Part shown: piece after piece, positions 24,946 to 34,655 of the stretch
Layout of the letters: every line of letters begins with the position of its first letter
How positions within the stretch are numbered: position 1 is the stretch's first letter
Source: Desulfovibrio gilichinskyi
Lineage (GTDB): Bacteria; Desulfobacterota; Desulfovibrionia; Desulfovibrionales; Desulfovibrionaceae
Direction of reading: 5' to 3'
DNA length: 64,000 bases
Assembly: GCF_900177375.1 (NCBI RefSeq)
Contig: NZ_FWZU01000005.1
Span: 124,001 to 188,000, forward strand
Position numbers and translations under genes: made by a program
The notes under the pieces: model-generated
Database searches by the model: none
What the model was told of the DNA's origin: nothing
Seen by the model: only the letters and a program-made list of their open reading frames with translations

Positions 24946-26817
24946 TTAACCCTCTTCATCAAATTCAGCAACAGTCTCATGCAGTACCGCGCGGACTTTA
25001 TCTCCGTCAAATTCATGAGCCGCTTCTGCCAATTTTTGAAGTAAGGCGCTTAGTTCTGCGGTGTAAGCTTCAATATCGTTTTCAGTAGCTTTCAGGACCA
25101 TGATTTTTTCATGCTCCGTGCGGACAATATCTTCACCTTCGGTAATTAATTCTTCGTAAAGTTTTTCTCCTTCGCGAAGCCCGGTGAAGACAATCTCAAT
25201 ATCTTTGCCCGGTTCTTTACCGGAAAGTTTTATTAGGTCGCGGGCCATGTCTGCGATTTTAACAGGCATTCCCATTTCAAGAATAAAAATTTCTCCGCCT
25301 TCGGCCATTACCCCGGCCTGTAATATAAGCTGAGCTGCTTCCGATATGGACATGAAGTAACGGGTTACGTCCGGATGTGTAACAGTGACAGGACCGCCAT
25401 GCTCAATCTGTCTGCGGAAAAGAGGTACAACCGAACCGGACGAACCTACAACATTGCCGAACCTGACAGCCATGAAGGTGGTTTCAGAATGATGGAAAAG
25501 ACGCATGAGCAGTTCAGTTACTCTTTTGGATGCGCCCATAATATTTGTAGGTCTGACCGCTTTATCCGTTGAGACAATAACGAACCTGTCAACGCCATGT
25601 TTGTCTGCCATGGTCATAACATTCTTGGTTCCGCAGATGTTGTTAGTAACTGCCTGCCAGGGATTACGTTCGACCATGGGAACGTGTTTATATGCCGCCG
25701 CGTGAAAAACCGTATGCGGTTTATGTTCCTCGAAAGTACGATCAAGCAATTTTAAGTTTTGAACAGAGCCGAGAACTGTCACATATTCATGAAATTTAAG
25801 TTCGTGGTGCAGTTCCATCTGTATTGCATAAAGATTGGGCTCACTTGCATCAATCAGAATCAGTTTAGCCGGATTAAAGCGTATTACCTGTCTGACAAGC
25901 TCAGATCCTATAGAGCCTCCGCAACCTGTTACTAAAACAGTTTTGCCGGAAATATACTTGCTGATACGGGTTGTATCCAGCTGAATCTGTGACCTGCCCA
26001 GAAGATCCTGATAGCTGACATCACGTAGCGATTTGATGCCGACTTTTCCATTAATAATCTCATCCATCCCGGGAAGTATTTTGTACGGAAGTTTTGTAGC
26101 CTTACATGCATCAATTATTTCACGCATTTGAGGCCCGGAAGCTTCGGCAACAGCAATGAGAATATTACTGACGCATCTTCTTTCGATAACCTCAGAAAGA
26201 ATCTCCAGCCCTCCAAGTACGGGTATTCCATGGATAGTTCTGCCGCGCTTGCTGCGATCGCTATCGATAAAACCTATTGGAGTGAATTTCAGCTGACCGC
26301 TGCTCATTATTTCGCGGGCAACTTTTTCGCCGGCCCTTCCGGCTCCGATAATTAGGGCATTACGTCCGTCACTAGGGCATGAATCCTCAGTGAATTGTAA
26401 TGAATTGCCCTCATGGTAGGAATAAAAAGCTCTGATGAGAACTCTTACTCCTCCGATCATGAATATGGTAAGCATCCAGTCTATTATGAATACTCCGCGT
26501 GAAAATCCACCGAATCCGAATTTGTAAAGGACCAGAGTCACCAGGATAATAGATTGCAGGAAAGTTGCTTCAATAATGCGCCAGAGATCGCGAAGGCCAG
26601 TGTAACGCCACATTCCTTTATATAATCCAAGGCCCATAAAAACAGAAAATTTAATTATTATGTCGTATTTTAGAATCGCTAAAAATTGGAACTGCGAATA
26701 TTGCGGAAGCGTAAAATCAAAGCGAAAAAGATACGCACCATAAAAAGAAATGCCGAAAATAAAAAGGTCCAAAAGGACCATAAGATAAAAATTGATATTA
26801 CGCAGGTTATTGATCAT
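24946..26817 (-). CDS. pglF: Membrane-bound UDP-GlcNAc 4,6-dehydratase (PglF/WbpM-like)
   Basis: A 623-aa protein with four N-terminal membrane helices (about residues 10-125), a CoA-binding-like Rossmann domain (ALIIGAGRAGEKVA) and a large C-terminal SDR domain (VTGCGGSIGSELVRQ, FHAAAYKHVPMVE, STDKAVRPTNIMGASKR). These mark the NAD-dependent C6 dehydratases that produce UDP-4-keto-6-deoxy-GlcNAc. It precedes MBOAT in the operon and follows pglE by three bases. Together with PglE and PglD it would make UDP-di-N-acetylbacillosamine. Confidence 0.9.
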   Translation of the reverse strand: MINNLRNINFYLMVLLDLFIFGISFYGAYLFRFDFTLPQYSQFQFLAILKYDIIIKFSVFMGLGLYKGMWRYTGLRDLWRIIEATFLQSIILVTLVLYKFGFGGFSRGVFIIDWMLTIFMIGGVRVLIRAFYSYHEGNSLQFTEDSCPSDGRNALIIGAGRAGEKVAREIMSSGQLKFTPIGFIDSDRSKRGRTIHGIPVLGGLEILSEVIERRCVSNILIAVAEASGPQMREIIDACKATKLPYKILPGMDEIINGKVGIKSLRDVSYQDLLGRSQIQLDTTRISKYISGKTVLVTGCGGSIGSELVRQVIRFNPAKLILIDASEPNLYAIQMELHHELKFHEYVTVLGSVQNLKLLDRTFEEHKPHTVFHAAAYKHVPMVERNPWQAVTNNICGTKNVMTMADKHGVDRFVIVSTDKAVRPTNIMGASKRVTELLMRLFHHSETTFMAVRFGNVVGSSGSVVPLFRRQIEHGGPVTVTHPDVTRYFMSISEAAQLILQAGVMAEGGEIFILEMGMPVKIADMARDLIKLSGKEPGKDIEIVFTGLREGEKLYEELITEGEDIVRTEHEKIMVLKATENDIEAYTAELSALLQKLAEAAHEFDGDKVRAVLHETVAEFDEEG

Positions 26818-26820
26818 TCG

Positions 26821-27960
26821 TTATTTTCCGCATTTTTTTATGCATTCAATTGTCCTGTCCAGATCAGATTTGCTCATGGCTGTACCGCAAGGCAAACATA
26901 AACCTTTTGCGAACAGGTCTTCGCTGACTTTTCCTCCGAATGATCTGCAGTCAGCAAATACAGGTTGCATATGCATCGGTTTCCATACAGGGCGTGATTC
27001 AATATTCTCTTTTTCAAGAGCTATGCGAATCTGGTCAGGATTAGCTCCGAATTTATTGTCATCTACTAAAATGACAGTCAGCCAGCGATTGCATTTGCCA
27101 TATTCTGCTTCGGGCATAAATGAAATTCCTGTCAGGTTGTCCAGCGCATTTTTATAGTAATCGAAAATTTCGCGTTTACGGGTAACTCTGTCTGCAAGCA
27201 CTTCAAGCTGACCGCGTCCAATCGCCGCGACAACGTTACTCATACGGTAATTGTACCCGATTTCATTGTGTTCATAGTAAGGCAGAGGCTCTTTTGCCTG
27301 TTGGGACAGCCAGCGGGCGCGATCAATGTATTCTTTATTGTCAGAGCCGAGTAAACCTCCACCGGAAGTGGTGATAATCTTATTGCCGTTAAATGAGTAC
27401 GCCGCCATGAGTGCACGTTTTCCTGCATGCTCGCCTTTGTACATGGCGCCGACAGATTCTGCCGCGTCGACGATCAGCGGAATATCGTGCGGCTTTAAAA
27501 TTTCCAGAATACGGTCATAGTCAGAGCATTGCCCGTAAAGGTCAGTCGGGACTACCGCTTTAGGTTTTTTGCCGATAGAAATATAATAATCAACGGCTTG
27601 CGCTAAAAGGTCAGGGTCCATGTTCCATGATTTGTAATCTGAATCAATAAAGCATGGCTCAGCTCCGAGAAATTTCACAGGAGTAACGCTTCCGATAAAT
27701 GTCAGTGATGAAGCTATAACCACGTCCCCTTTTCCAACTCCGAGAATCCTTAGTGCAAGGTGCAGGGCCGCGGTCCCGCTGGAAAGAGCTGCGCAGTGCG
27801 CAAGCCCGGATATTTTAGAAAAATCTTGTTCAAATCCGTTAACTTGAGGCCCGAGCGGGGCAATGAAGTTGCTGTCAAAAGCCTGCTGGACGAAATCTTT
27901 TTCAGTTCCGCCCATATGTGGGGGGGAGAGGTATATACGGTCTTTATTACTTGCGGACAC
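26821..27960 (-). CDS. pglE: UDP-4-keto-sugar aminotransferase (PglE-like)
   Basis: A 379-aa DegT-family PLP enzyme. Seen: N-terminus RIYLSPPHMGGTEKDFV, typical of PglE-like proteins, SSGTAALHLAL, VDAAESVGA, and the PLP lysine in SFNGNKIITTSGGG (about residues 189-202). It aminates C4 of the PglF product with glutamate as donor. It is the third of four DegT aminotransferases in the window, each next to a different set of sugar genes. Confidence 0.88.
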   Translation of the reverse strand: MSASNKDRIYLSPPHMGGTEKDFVQQAFDSNFIAPLGPQVNGFEQDFSKISGLAHCAALSSGTAALHLALRILGVGKGDVVIASSLTFIGSVTPVKFLGAEPCFIDSDYKSWNMDPDLLAQAVDYYISIGKKPKAVVPTDLYGQCSDYDRILEILKPHDIPLIVDAAESVGAMYKGEHAGKRALMAAYSFNGNKIITTSGGGLLGSDNKEYIDRARWLSQQAKEPLPYYEHNEIGYNYRMSNVVAAIGRGQLEVLADRVTRKREIFDYYKNALDNLTGISFMPEAEYGKCNRWLTVILVDDNKFGANPDQIRIALEKENIESRPVWKPMHMQPVFADCRSFGGKVSEDLFAKGLCLPCGTAMSKSDLDRTIECIKKCGK

Positions 27961-28083
27961 TTTACGCGCTTCCTTTGAGTATATTATTCTTAGATAACAA
28001 GGGGTCTGATATTACAATTTTGAGCTTTAGTACAGTATATGATTTAATGAATGAAAGTGTTTGTAATGATTATATAAATATAT

Positions 28084-28716
28084 TTATTTAGCCTTAAATT
28101 TCAATCTCTTGGCAGGGATTCCCGCGGCTGTAATATCCTCGGCGATATTGCCGGTGGCTGTAGATCCGGCTCCGAGCATAGCCCTGTTTCCAATAGTTAC
28201 CCGTGGTAGAACTGTTGCACCTATTCCGACCATAGATTCTTCACCGACAATCACTTCTCCGCCCAGAGTTGCGCCGGGTGCGATGTGTGCGTGAGGGCCG
28301 ATAACATTGTGATGCTCAATGGTGCTGTTGGTGTTTATGATTGTGTTATCTTTTATTTCAGCCCCGGTATTGATCACAGCTCCGGCAAGAATCATACATC
28401 CGGTTCCGATTTTTACGCTTGGAGAAATAATTGCTGAAGGATGTATAACTGTAAACAAGGTTTCGCCTGCCGCAGTAAGTTCTTCAAAAATACGTTTACG
28501 AAGTTGGTTGTTACCAAGTGCGATAACGACTCCATCATGCTCAATTTTTGAAAGATGCTCATTGCCGCCTGGAACTGGTATTCCAAGTACACTTTTTCCG
28601 ATCACTGCTGGGTTTTCGTCCAAAAAAGCAACAGGTTCTGCTCCTTTCATCAGCATCAAGGCATCTGCTACAACTTGACCGTGTCCGCCTGCGCCCATAA
28701 TAATAATTTTTTTCAT
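28084..28716 (-). CDS. pglD: Sugar O/N-acetyltransferase, left-handed beta-helix (PglD-like)
   Basis: A 210-aa protein with an N-terminal Rossmann-like unit (IIIMGAGGHGQVVADAL) and C-terminal hexapeptide repeats (INTGAEIKDNTIINTNSTIEH). It has the conserved histidine region IEHHNVIGPHAHIAPGATLGG, as in PglD, which acetylates the C4 amino group with acetyl-CoA. It could also serve legionaminic acid synthesis, whose own acetyltransferase is not seen. It lies 23 bp downstream of pglC; a 123-bp gap to pglE shows nothing clear. Confidence 0.9.
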   Translation of the reverse strand: MKKIIIMGAGGHGQVVADALMLMKGAEPVAFLDENPAVIGKSVLGIPVPGGNEHLSKIEHDGVVIALGNNQLRKRIFEELTAAGETLFTVIHPSAIISPSVKIGTGCMILAGAVINTGAEIKDNTIINTNSTIEHHNVIGPHAHIAPGATLGGEVIVGEESMVGIGATVLPRVTIGNRAMLGAGSTATGNIAEDITAAGIPAKRLKFKAK

Positions 28717-28739
28717 ATATAATTCCTGCGAAGTGATAG

Positions 28740-29339
28740 CTAATCTTTATTTCCCATAAATTCTTCAGCTGTGGCGTGTCCGGCTTGGCTGATCCCTTCT
28801 CTTTTGAATACGCGCCCAACCGTCATGAAAAGTATTTTTATGTCCAGTAAAACAGTGTGATTGTCTACGTACCAGACATCAAGCTTAAATTTATCGTCCC
28901 ATGAAATTGCGTTGCGTCCGTTAACCTGCGCCCATCCTGTAATACCGGGAAGAACTTCGTGCCTTCTGGCCTGTTCGGGAGTGTAACGCTTTAGGTATTG
29001 CATCAGCAAAGGTCTTGGCCCCACAAGTGACATATCACCGAGGATAACATTAACAAGTTCCGGTAACTCATCAAGTGATGATGAACGGAGAAAACGGCCG
29101 AATTTTGTAAGCCGCACCGAGTCCGGCAGCAGGTTGCCGTCTTTGTCCTTTGCATCGGACATAGTTTTGAATTTTAGTATATTAAAAGGTTTGCCATGCA
29201 GTCCTGGTCTTCTTTGCAAGAAAAATATTCCGCCGCCCATTTTGCGGTAAATAGCAACAGCAAGGATTACCAGAACGGGTAAAAATATTATAAAGGCCGG
29301 AATCGCCACGGCAAGGTCAAATGCCCTTTTAAGTGTCAT
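28740..29339 (-). CDS. pglC: Polyprenyl-phosphate phosphoglycosyltransferase (PglC-like)
   Basis: A 199-aa monotopic phosphoglycosyltransferase with one N-terminal re-entrant membrane helix (about residues 5-30) and the catalytic Asp-Glu pair in SSSLDELPELVNVILGDMSL (about 86-105), followed by GPRPL and PGITGWAQVNGRN. It moves a sugar phosphate, here probably di-N-acetylbacillosamine phosphate, to undecaprenyl phosphate, starting assembly of the lipid-linked glycan. It sits three bases after the GT4 gene and 23 bases before pglD. Confidence 0.92.
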   Translation of the reverse strand: MTLKRAFDLAVAIPAFIIFLPVLVILAVAIYRKMGGGIFFLQRRPGLHGKPFNILKFKTMSDAKDKDGNLLPDSVRLTKFGRFLRSSSLDELPELVNVILGDMSLVGPRPLLMQYLKRYTPEQARRHEVLPGITGWAQVNGRNAISWDDKFKLDVWYVDNHTVLLDIKILFMTVGRVFKREGISQAGHATAEEFMGNKD

Positions 29340-29342
29340 AAT

Positions 29343-30452
29343 TTAGAGTCCCATCGCTTTCATTATGGTCGAATTGACCTTGTTAACATCATATTTTTCT
29401 GTTGCAAGGTCACAGCTTTTACCGCCCATGGTGCGGACAAGTTCTGGCGTAATAATAAATTTTTCCATAGCAGCTTCAAGAGCCGGAACATTTTTTACAG
29501 GAACCAGAAAGCCGTTATCGCCGTCAACGACGGTTTCGCGACATCCCGGGGTCTCTGTGGTGACAATCGGTCTGCCTGTAGACATGGCTTCAAGCACCGA
29601 GCGGGGAGTTCCTTCTCTGTAAGAAGGGAGCACATATACTGAGCAATTTCCCAGCTCATCCCTAACGTCATCTACAGGGCCGATGCATTCAACTCCGCCG
29701 GATTTCCATTTTTCAATTGTCTGTTTACTTATTGAATCAGGGCCGGGGTCATGTGGCCCGACAAGCCGAAACTGCGCCTGAGGGTATTTTTTCTTCAGGT
29801 GCATTGAAGCATGAGCAAATTCACGCACGCCTTTTTCTTTCAGCAGTCTTGATATGCACAGAAAAACAGGCGCGTCATGTTTTACCGGCAGGGTGCAGAA
29901 ATGATCAAGATCCACTCCTGAACCGTTTGTAATAAAAGTCGGTTTGTTTTTACCGATTATTCCAAGCTCAATAAAAAGATTCCGGTCATCGGGATTTTGA
30001 AACATGACACCGTTATTCATGGCGAGCCCGCAGCGGTACATATTTTTGACCAGCTTGAAGAGCGACGCGCGCTTACCTTCGGTATCTCCGAAGGCGTACC
30101 CGAGTCCGGTTATCATAGAAAAAATAGAAGGAATCCCGGCTAGCTTGGCCGCCAGTGAACCGTAAATGACAGGCTTAATAGTATACGAAAGCACAACGTC
30201 AGGTTTAACGGTACGTAGAATTTTAAATAAAGAGTATACGGTGAAAGCATCCCTTACGGGATTCATTCCGGTGCGTCTTATGGGGGCTGGAATAAATTTA
30301 ACTCCCATTGCAGCGAGTTTTTCCGGAACATCAGGGCTGTCTATGGGCGCGATTCCATAAACTTCATGGCCAGCACTTTTCATGGCGCGAAGCATGGATC
30401 CTCTAAAATTTATAAGCGAAGGCCCGTATCCTCCGATAACAGCTACTTTCAT
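29343..30452 (-). CDS. Family 4 glycosyltransferase (PglA-like)
   Basis: A 369-aa GT4 enzyme similar in layout to PglA, which adds GalNAc to lipid-linked bacillosamine. Motifs: VAVIGGYGPSLINFRG start, SYTIKPVIYGSLAAK, SRLLKEKGVREF and the donor site PSYREGTPRSVLEAMSTGRP (about residues 275-294). Start set at 30452, where ATGA overlaps the asnB stop; four codons upstream another ATG exists. Position directly before pglC supports action as the second transferase. Confidence 0.82.
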   Translation of the reverse strand: MKVAVIGGYGPSLINFRGSMLRAMKSAGHEVYGIAPIDSPDVPEKLAAMGVKFIPAPIRRTGMNPVRDAFTVYSLFKILRTVKPDVVLSYTIKPVIYGSLAAKLAGIPSIFSMITGLGYAFGDTEGKRASLFKLVKNMYRCGLAMNNGVMFQNPDDRNLFIELGIIGKNKPTFITNGSGVDLDHFCTLPVKHDAPVFLCISRLLKEKGVREFAHASMHLKKKYPQAQFRLVGPHDPGPDSISKQTIEKWKSGGVECIGPVDDVRDELGNCSVYVLPSYREGTPRSVLEAMSTGRPIVTTETPGCRETVVDGDNGFLVPVKNVPALEAAMEKFIITPELVRTMGGKSCDLATEKYDVNKVNSTIMKAMGL

Positions 30453-32410
30453 GAAACATCCCATTCATCCATCCATGACTGGAATACTAAAATATTCCAT
30501 ATCCTGTAATGGTTGTCTTTTTCGCCGCTCAGATGTTCCTGCCATGCTTTTCGCACAGTCCGGCCATTAAAGTAACCATCATCAGCCAACCGTTCAGGTG
30601 ACAGAAGATTCTCGGCCCACCCGCGTAAAGGCCCGCGCAGCCAGTTGTCGATGGGAATACCGAATCCCATTTTGGGGCGTTCAATCAGGTTCTTAGGTAC
30701 ATATTTGTATAAAATTTTGCGCAGCGCGTATTTGCTCTGACCGTTCTGCATCCTGAGATGCATGGGTAACCGCTGAGAAAATTCAACTATTTCGTGATCA
30801 AGGAATGGAGCTCTTGTTTCAAGGCTTACAGCCATTGCAGCTCGGTCAACTTTGGTCAGGATATCATCCGGCAGATAGGTTGCCGCATCCATGAACTGCA
30901 TCCACGCAGTAAGGTTTTTTGTGCTTGGCTGCATGGAACGGTTTTGGAACGGGCTTACTATTTCACGACCGCTCATTACTGTTGTTTCAGGGTTTAACCA
31001 GTTTGAGGTAAGCGCTGTGTAATAATCTGAGGCTGATTCCGCGTCCATGACATTGGCAAGTTTATGCAGCTTTTGGCCGGGCAGTCTCATACGCAGTTTT
31101 TCCGGTATGATAGGCTCGAGCATGGCGAACAGCTCGTTCAAACTTTCCGGTGAAACTTGTAAGATTGCTTCAGCCATGATTGAACGCAAGGAGACTGGAA
31201 TATGTTCTAGTTTTTTCCATAAAGAACAACCACGAAAATGGCGATTGTATCCAGCAAAAAGCTCGTCTCCACCGTCACCTGAAAGGGCAACGGTAACATG
31301 CTCACGAGTCATGCGCGAAACCAGAAGGGTCGGAATCTGCGAAGCATCCGAAAATGGCTGATCCCATATCCGCGCAATGGTCGGGATAATATCAAGCGCA
31401 TCTTTTGGTGAAACATATAGCTCGGTATGTTCGGTTCCAATGTGCTGCGCTACCAATTTTGCTTCTTTTGCTTCATTATATGCTTTGTCGTCAAAACCGA
31501 TGGTGAATGTTTTGACGGGTGAAAGAGCGCATTGCTGCATCAGTGATACTATGAGTGAAGAGTCAATTCCGCCTGATAGAAACGCACCCAGCGGCACATC
31601 CGCAATCATTTCACGTTCAATTACATTCAGGAGTAAGTCTTCTAAAGTGTCGATTATGTCTGTATCAGGTGCTGTGAATATTTTATTTTCAGCTTCCCGT
31701 GCGCAATCGAGCAGCGACCAGTATTCTTTGGGTTTGGAAATAGTTCCGTCATGGGAAACGGACGCCCATGTGCCAGGCATAAGGACGTGAACATTTTCAA
31801 AAATAGTATGAGGCGCCGGAACATAGTGGTAGCGCAGGTATGATGAGAGAGAATTACGATTTACTTTTTTCTTAAAGCCGTCGTAAGCCATGAGAGCTTT
31901 AAGCTCAGAGCCGAAAAGAAAAGTATTTCCTTGTTTGGAATAATAAAGCGGTTTTTCACCCATGCGATCTCTGGCAAGGAAAAGCTTGCGTTTTTCACGA
32001 TCCCAGAGGGCTATGGCAAACATTCCGCTGAAAGATTTTAACCCTTTTTCAAGTCCCCATTGCTCGATTGCTTCGAGCATGACTTCAGTGTCGGAATGTC
32101 CCCTCCAACCTTGAAATGAGTCTGCTTTTTCAAGTTGTTCACGTAGAACACGGTAATTATAAATTTCACCGTTAAAGACTATGACAAAGCGCCCGGAGCT
32201 GCTGATCATGGGCTGAATGCCCTCTTCAGTCAGGTCTATAATTGCAAGGCGGCGGTGGTCGAGTCCTATGCCTGATTCCGGATCAGCCCATTGTCCTGCT
32301 CCGTCCGGTCCTCGTGAACGCTGGGCATAGCCCATGCTGTTCGCTATTTGGCATAGCTGTTCAGAACTCGTGCTCTTGGAAAAATCAATAAGTCCGGCGA
32401 TACCGCACAT
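30449..32410 (-). CDS. asnB: Asparagine synthase-type glutamine amidotransferase
   Basis: A 653-aa protein with an N-terminal class II glutamine amidotransferase domain (catalytic Cys2 in MCGIAGLIDF; RGPDGAG; FNGEIYNY) and a C-terminal synthetase domain with the PP-loop FLSGGIDSSLI (about residues 257-267) and SGDGGDELFAGYNRHF. It may make asparagine, but AsnB-like enzymes in glycan clusters often amidate uronic acids. A WbpE-type uronic aminotransferase elsewhere in the window makes the second reading reasonable. Length is normal for the family. Confidence 0.88.
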   Translation of the reverse strand: MCGIAGLIDFSKSTSSEQLCQIANSMGYAQRSRGPDGAGQWADPESGIGLDHRRLAIIDLTEEGIQPMISSSGRFVIVFNGEIYNYRVLREQLEKADSFQGWRGHSDTEVMLEAIEQWGLEKGLKSFSGMFAIALWDREKRKLFLARDRMGEKPLYYSKQGNTFLFGSELKALMAYDGFKKKVNRNSLSSYLRYHYVPAPHTIFENVHVLMPGTWASVSHDGTISKPKEYWSLLDCAREAENKIFTAPDTDIIDTLEDLLLNVIEREMIADVPLGAFLSGGIDSSLIVSLMQQCALSPVKTFTIGFDDKAYNEAKEAKLVAQHIGTEHTELYVSPKDALDIIPTIARIWDQPFSDASQIPTLLVSRMTREHVTVALSGDGGDELFAGYNRHFRGCSLWKKLEHIPVSLRSIMAEAILQVSPESLNELFAMLEPIIPEKLRMRLPGQKLHKLANVMDAESASDYYTALTSNWLNPETTVMSGREIVSPFQNRSMQPSTKNLTAWMQFMDAATYLPDDILTKVDRAAMAVSLETRAPFLDHEIVEFSQRLPMHLRMQNGQSKYALRKILYKYVPKNLIERPKMGFGIPIDNWLRGPLRGWAENLLSPERLADDGYFNGRTVRKAWQEHLSGEKDNHYRIWNILVFQSWMDEWDVS

Positions 32411-32416
32411 ATAGGG

Positions 32417-33418
32417 TTAGCCTCTCGTGTTTTCCGCGAATTTGAGTCTGCCTTTGCCAAGCAGATCATGGAGATGGATCATGCCTGAAATTTTTCCTTC
32501 TTCATCCACAACGGGAAGAACTGTAATCTCTTTAGCTTCCATTAAATCAAGTGCTTGAGCAGCGGACATGTCCGGCGTTACCCGCAGTGGATTTTTAGCC
32601 ATAACTTCAAAGGCCGGACCAGCAGGATTAAGTTTGCCGGAACATACCAGCCTGCGGACATCGCCGTCGGTGATGACCCCGGACAGTTTGTTTTCTTTTG
32701 AGGTAAGGGCGACAAGTCCGAGTTTTCCTTTATCAAGGATACTTAGAGCCTCCGACAAGGGACTGCTGTCCGGGGTGGACGGAACATTATCGGTGTGCAT
32801 CAGTTCGCTTATGCAAAGGGTCAGCCTGCGTCCGAGTGTTCCGCCGGGGTGGAATTTCTTAAAATCTATGCTGTTAAAATCTTTGTGGTCCATAAGACAG
32901 ACAGCTAAAGCATCGCCCAGAGCCAAGGCTGCGGTTGTGCTGGATGTCGGAGCTAAACCATGCGAGCAAGCCTCACAAGGAACTTTCGATTCAATTACGA
33001 TATCGGAAAGATAGCCCATTGTGGATTTACTATTGGAAGTGATGGAAATTATTTTAGTTTCAAAGGAGCGGATTGCCGGAAGCAGAGAGTTTAACTCGTC
33101 CGTTTCCCCGCTGTTGGATATGGCGATAACCACGTCATCCGGCCTCACCATTCCCAGATCTCCGTGCGCTCCTTCAACAGGATGTAGGAAAAATGAAGGC
33201 GTTCCGGTGCTGGACATGGTCGCGGCGATTTTACGTCCGACAAGTCCGGATTTACCGAGTCCTGTTATTATTACGCGACCTTTGCACCCTGCCAGCATTT
33301 CAACAGCTTTGGCAAAATTTAAATCCAGATCTTTGCGTATGGCTGCCAGCCCTTGTTCTTCAATAGCTAAAACCTCGCGGCCGCGTTTAATGAAGTCCGA
33401 CAATTGTTTATCCGTCAT
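32417..33418 (-). CDS. kdsD: Arabinose-5-phosphate isomerase (KdsD/KpsF)
   Basis: A 333-aa protein with an N-terminal SIS domain (VIITGLGKSGLVGRKIAATMSSTGTPS-type motif split around residues 44-70, HPVEGAHGDLG) and two C-terminal CBS domains (GVITDGDVRR; LPVVDEEGKISGMI). It makes arabinose-5-phosphate from ribulose-5-phosphate, the first step of Kdo synthesis for LPS or capsule. The metal-site histidine and active-site residues appear present. It lies between asnB (6 bp) and gspF (12 bp). Confidence 0.92.
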   Translation of the reverse strand: MTDKQLSDFIKRGREVLAIEEQGLAAIRKDLDLNFAKAVEMLAGCKGRVIITGLGKSGLVGRKIAATMSSTGTPSFFLHPVEGAHGDLGMVRPDDVVIAISNSGETDELNSLLPAIRSFETKIISITSNSKSTMGYLSDIVIESKVPCEACSHGLAPTSSTTAALALGDALAVCLMDHKDFNSIDFKKFHPGGTLGRRLTLCISELMHTDNVPSTPDSSPLSEALSILDKGKLGLVALTSKENKLSGVITDGDVRRLVCSGKLNPAGPAFEVMAKNPLRVTPDMSAAQALDLMEAKEITVLPVVDEEGKISGMIHLHDLLGKGRLKFAENTRG

Positions 33419-33430
33419 TATTTGAAATTC

Positions 33431-34642
33431 CTATTTTACGAGAGTCGTCAGGTCGAAAATCGGTCCCATAATTGCGACAACGATAAAGGCTATGAGCATA
33501 CCGATGAACAGCAGGAGCATCGGCTCAGCAAGGGCCACGACCCGTTTCATAAAGTTATCTACATCGCGTTCGAAAATTGTTCCCATGCGTTGTAGGAACT
33601 TGCCGAGCTGGCCTGATTTTTGTCCGGCGGTGAGGGTTAGTATGTAGATGTCAGGGTAGATTTTTTGTTCTGCAAAAACGGAGCTTAAAGTTCGCCCTGT
33701 GGCTACTTCCTCTTTTGCTTCTGCAATTTTTTTCTTGAAAAATGATGATTTTACAGCTTTAGCGGAACTTTCCATCCCTTGAACCAGCGGTATTCCTGAA
33801 TCAAGCTGAAATCCTAAAATTCCTGAGAAACGGGCAAGGGTGCTTTTTTGAACCAGAGGAAGTTTCCAGAGCAAAGCGTCAATTTTTTCTCTGAAAGCCG
33901 GAATTGATTTGTATGCACTTATTAACCCGAAAATAATTACAGCTGGAATAATAAGGGCCATGATTCCGAGGTCACCGAGAGTATTGCCGAGGGCCACTAC
34001 GATCTTGGTGGATGTGGGAAGTTCACTCTTTGAAGCCTGAAAAATTCCGGTGATTTTAGGAAGAACTTCAGAAAGTAGAAAATATACCGCGCCAAGTCCG
34101 ATCATCAAGATAACGCATGGATAAACCATGGCAGTCATGAGTCTGCCGCTGACCTCAGCGCGTTCTTCTTCATACTTGGCAATGTTTTCCAGAACATCAC
34201 CGAGTTTACCGACTGACTCAGCAACTTGAACCATCCCGACATATACAGGGGGGAAAAGTTTCGGATATTTATCCAGACAGGATGAAAAACTTTCACCTGA
34301 TTGAACCGCGTCTCTGATTTCCATCCAGATACGGCTTGCAAATCCGGATGTCATACGGGACATCATATCCAGTGATTGAGCAAGCGCAGTTCCGCTTTGC
34401 AGTAATATTCCCAAGTAATAAAATGATTCCCCAAGTCTTATCTTACCACCGATTGTCAGTGATGAGGTGAATGATTTGGAGGATGAAGTTTCACCTTGAT
34501 TGGATTTAACCTGCTCCAATCTTAAGGGCATGAGTCCTTTGCTCTGCAACGTTGCAAAAGCTTTTGACTGAGAGGAGGCTTCAACAAATCCTTTCGTTTT
34601 CTTACCTGAATTTGTTACGGCTCTATATTGATAAGTCGGCAT
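33431..34642 (-). CDS. gspF: Type II secretion inner-membrane platform protein GspF
   Basis: A 403-aa protein with duplicated T2SSF domains (about residues 75-195 and 275-395) and three membrane helices (about 170-190, 220-242, 372-395). Landmarks: MPTYQYRAV start, YYLGILLQSGTALAQSL, YPCVILMIGLGAVYFLL and AEPMLLLFIGMLIAFIVVAIMGPIFDL. It forms the inner-membrane core contacting GspE and GspL. It is cotranscribed with gspC, 13 bp downstream. Confidence 0.93.
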   Translation of the reverse strand: MPTYQYRAVTNSGKKTKGFVEASSQSKAFATLQSKGLMPLRLEQVKSNQGETSSSKSFTSSLTIGGKIRLGESFYYLGILLQSGTALAQSLDMMSRMTSGFASRIWMEIRDAVQSGESFSSCLDKYPKLFPPVYVGMVQVAESVGKLGDVLENIAKYEEERAEVSGRLMTAMVYPCVILMIGLGAVYFLLSEVLPKITGIFQASKSELPTSTKIVVALGNTLGDLGIMALIIPAVIIFGLISAYKSIPAFREKIDALLWKLPLVQKSTLARFSGILGFQLDSGIPLVQGMESSAKAVKSSFFKKKIAEAKEEVATGRTLSSVFAEQKIYPDIYILTLTAGQKSGQLGKFLQRMGTIFERDVDNFMKRVVALAEPMLLLFIGMLIAFIVVAIMGPIFDLTTLVK

Positions 34643-34655
34643 TTATGCAAAATTC

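Noticed and set aside
32568-33014. Plus-strand open frame of 148 codons
   Set aside because: Antisense to kdsD; serine/proline-rich shadow translation.
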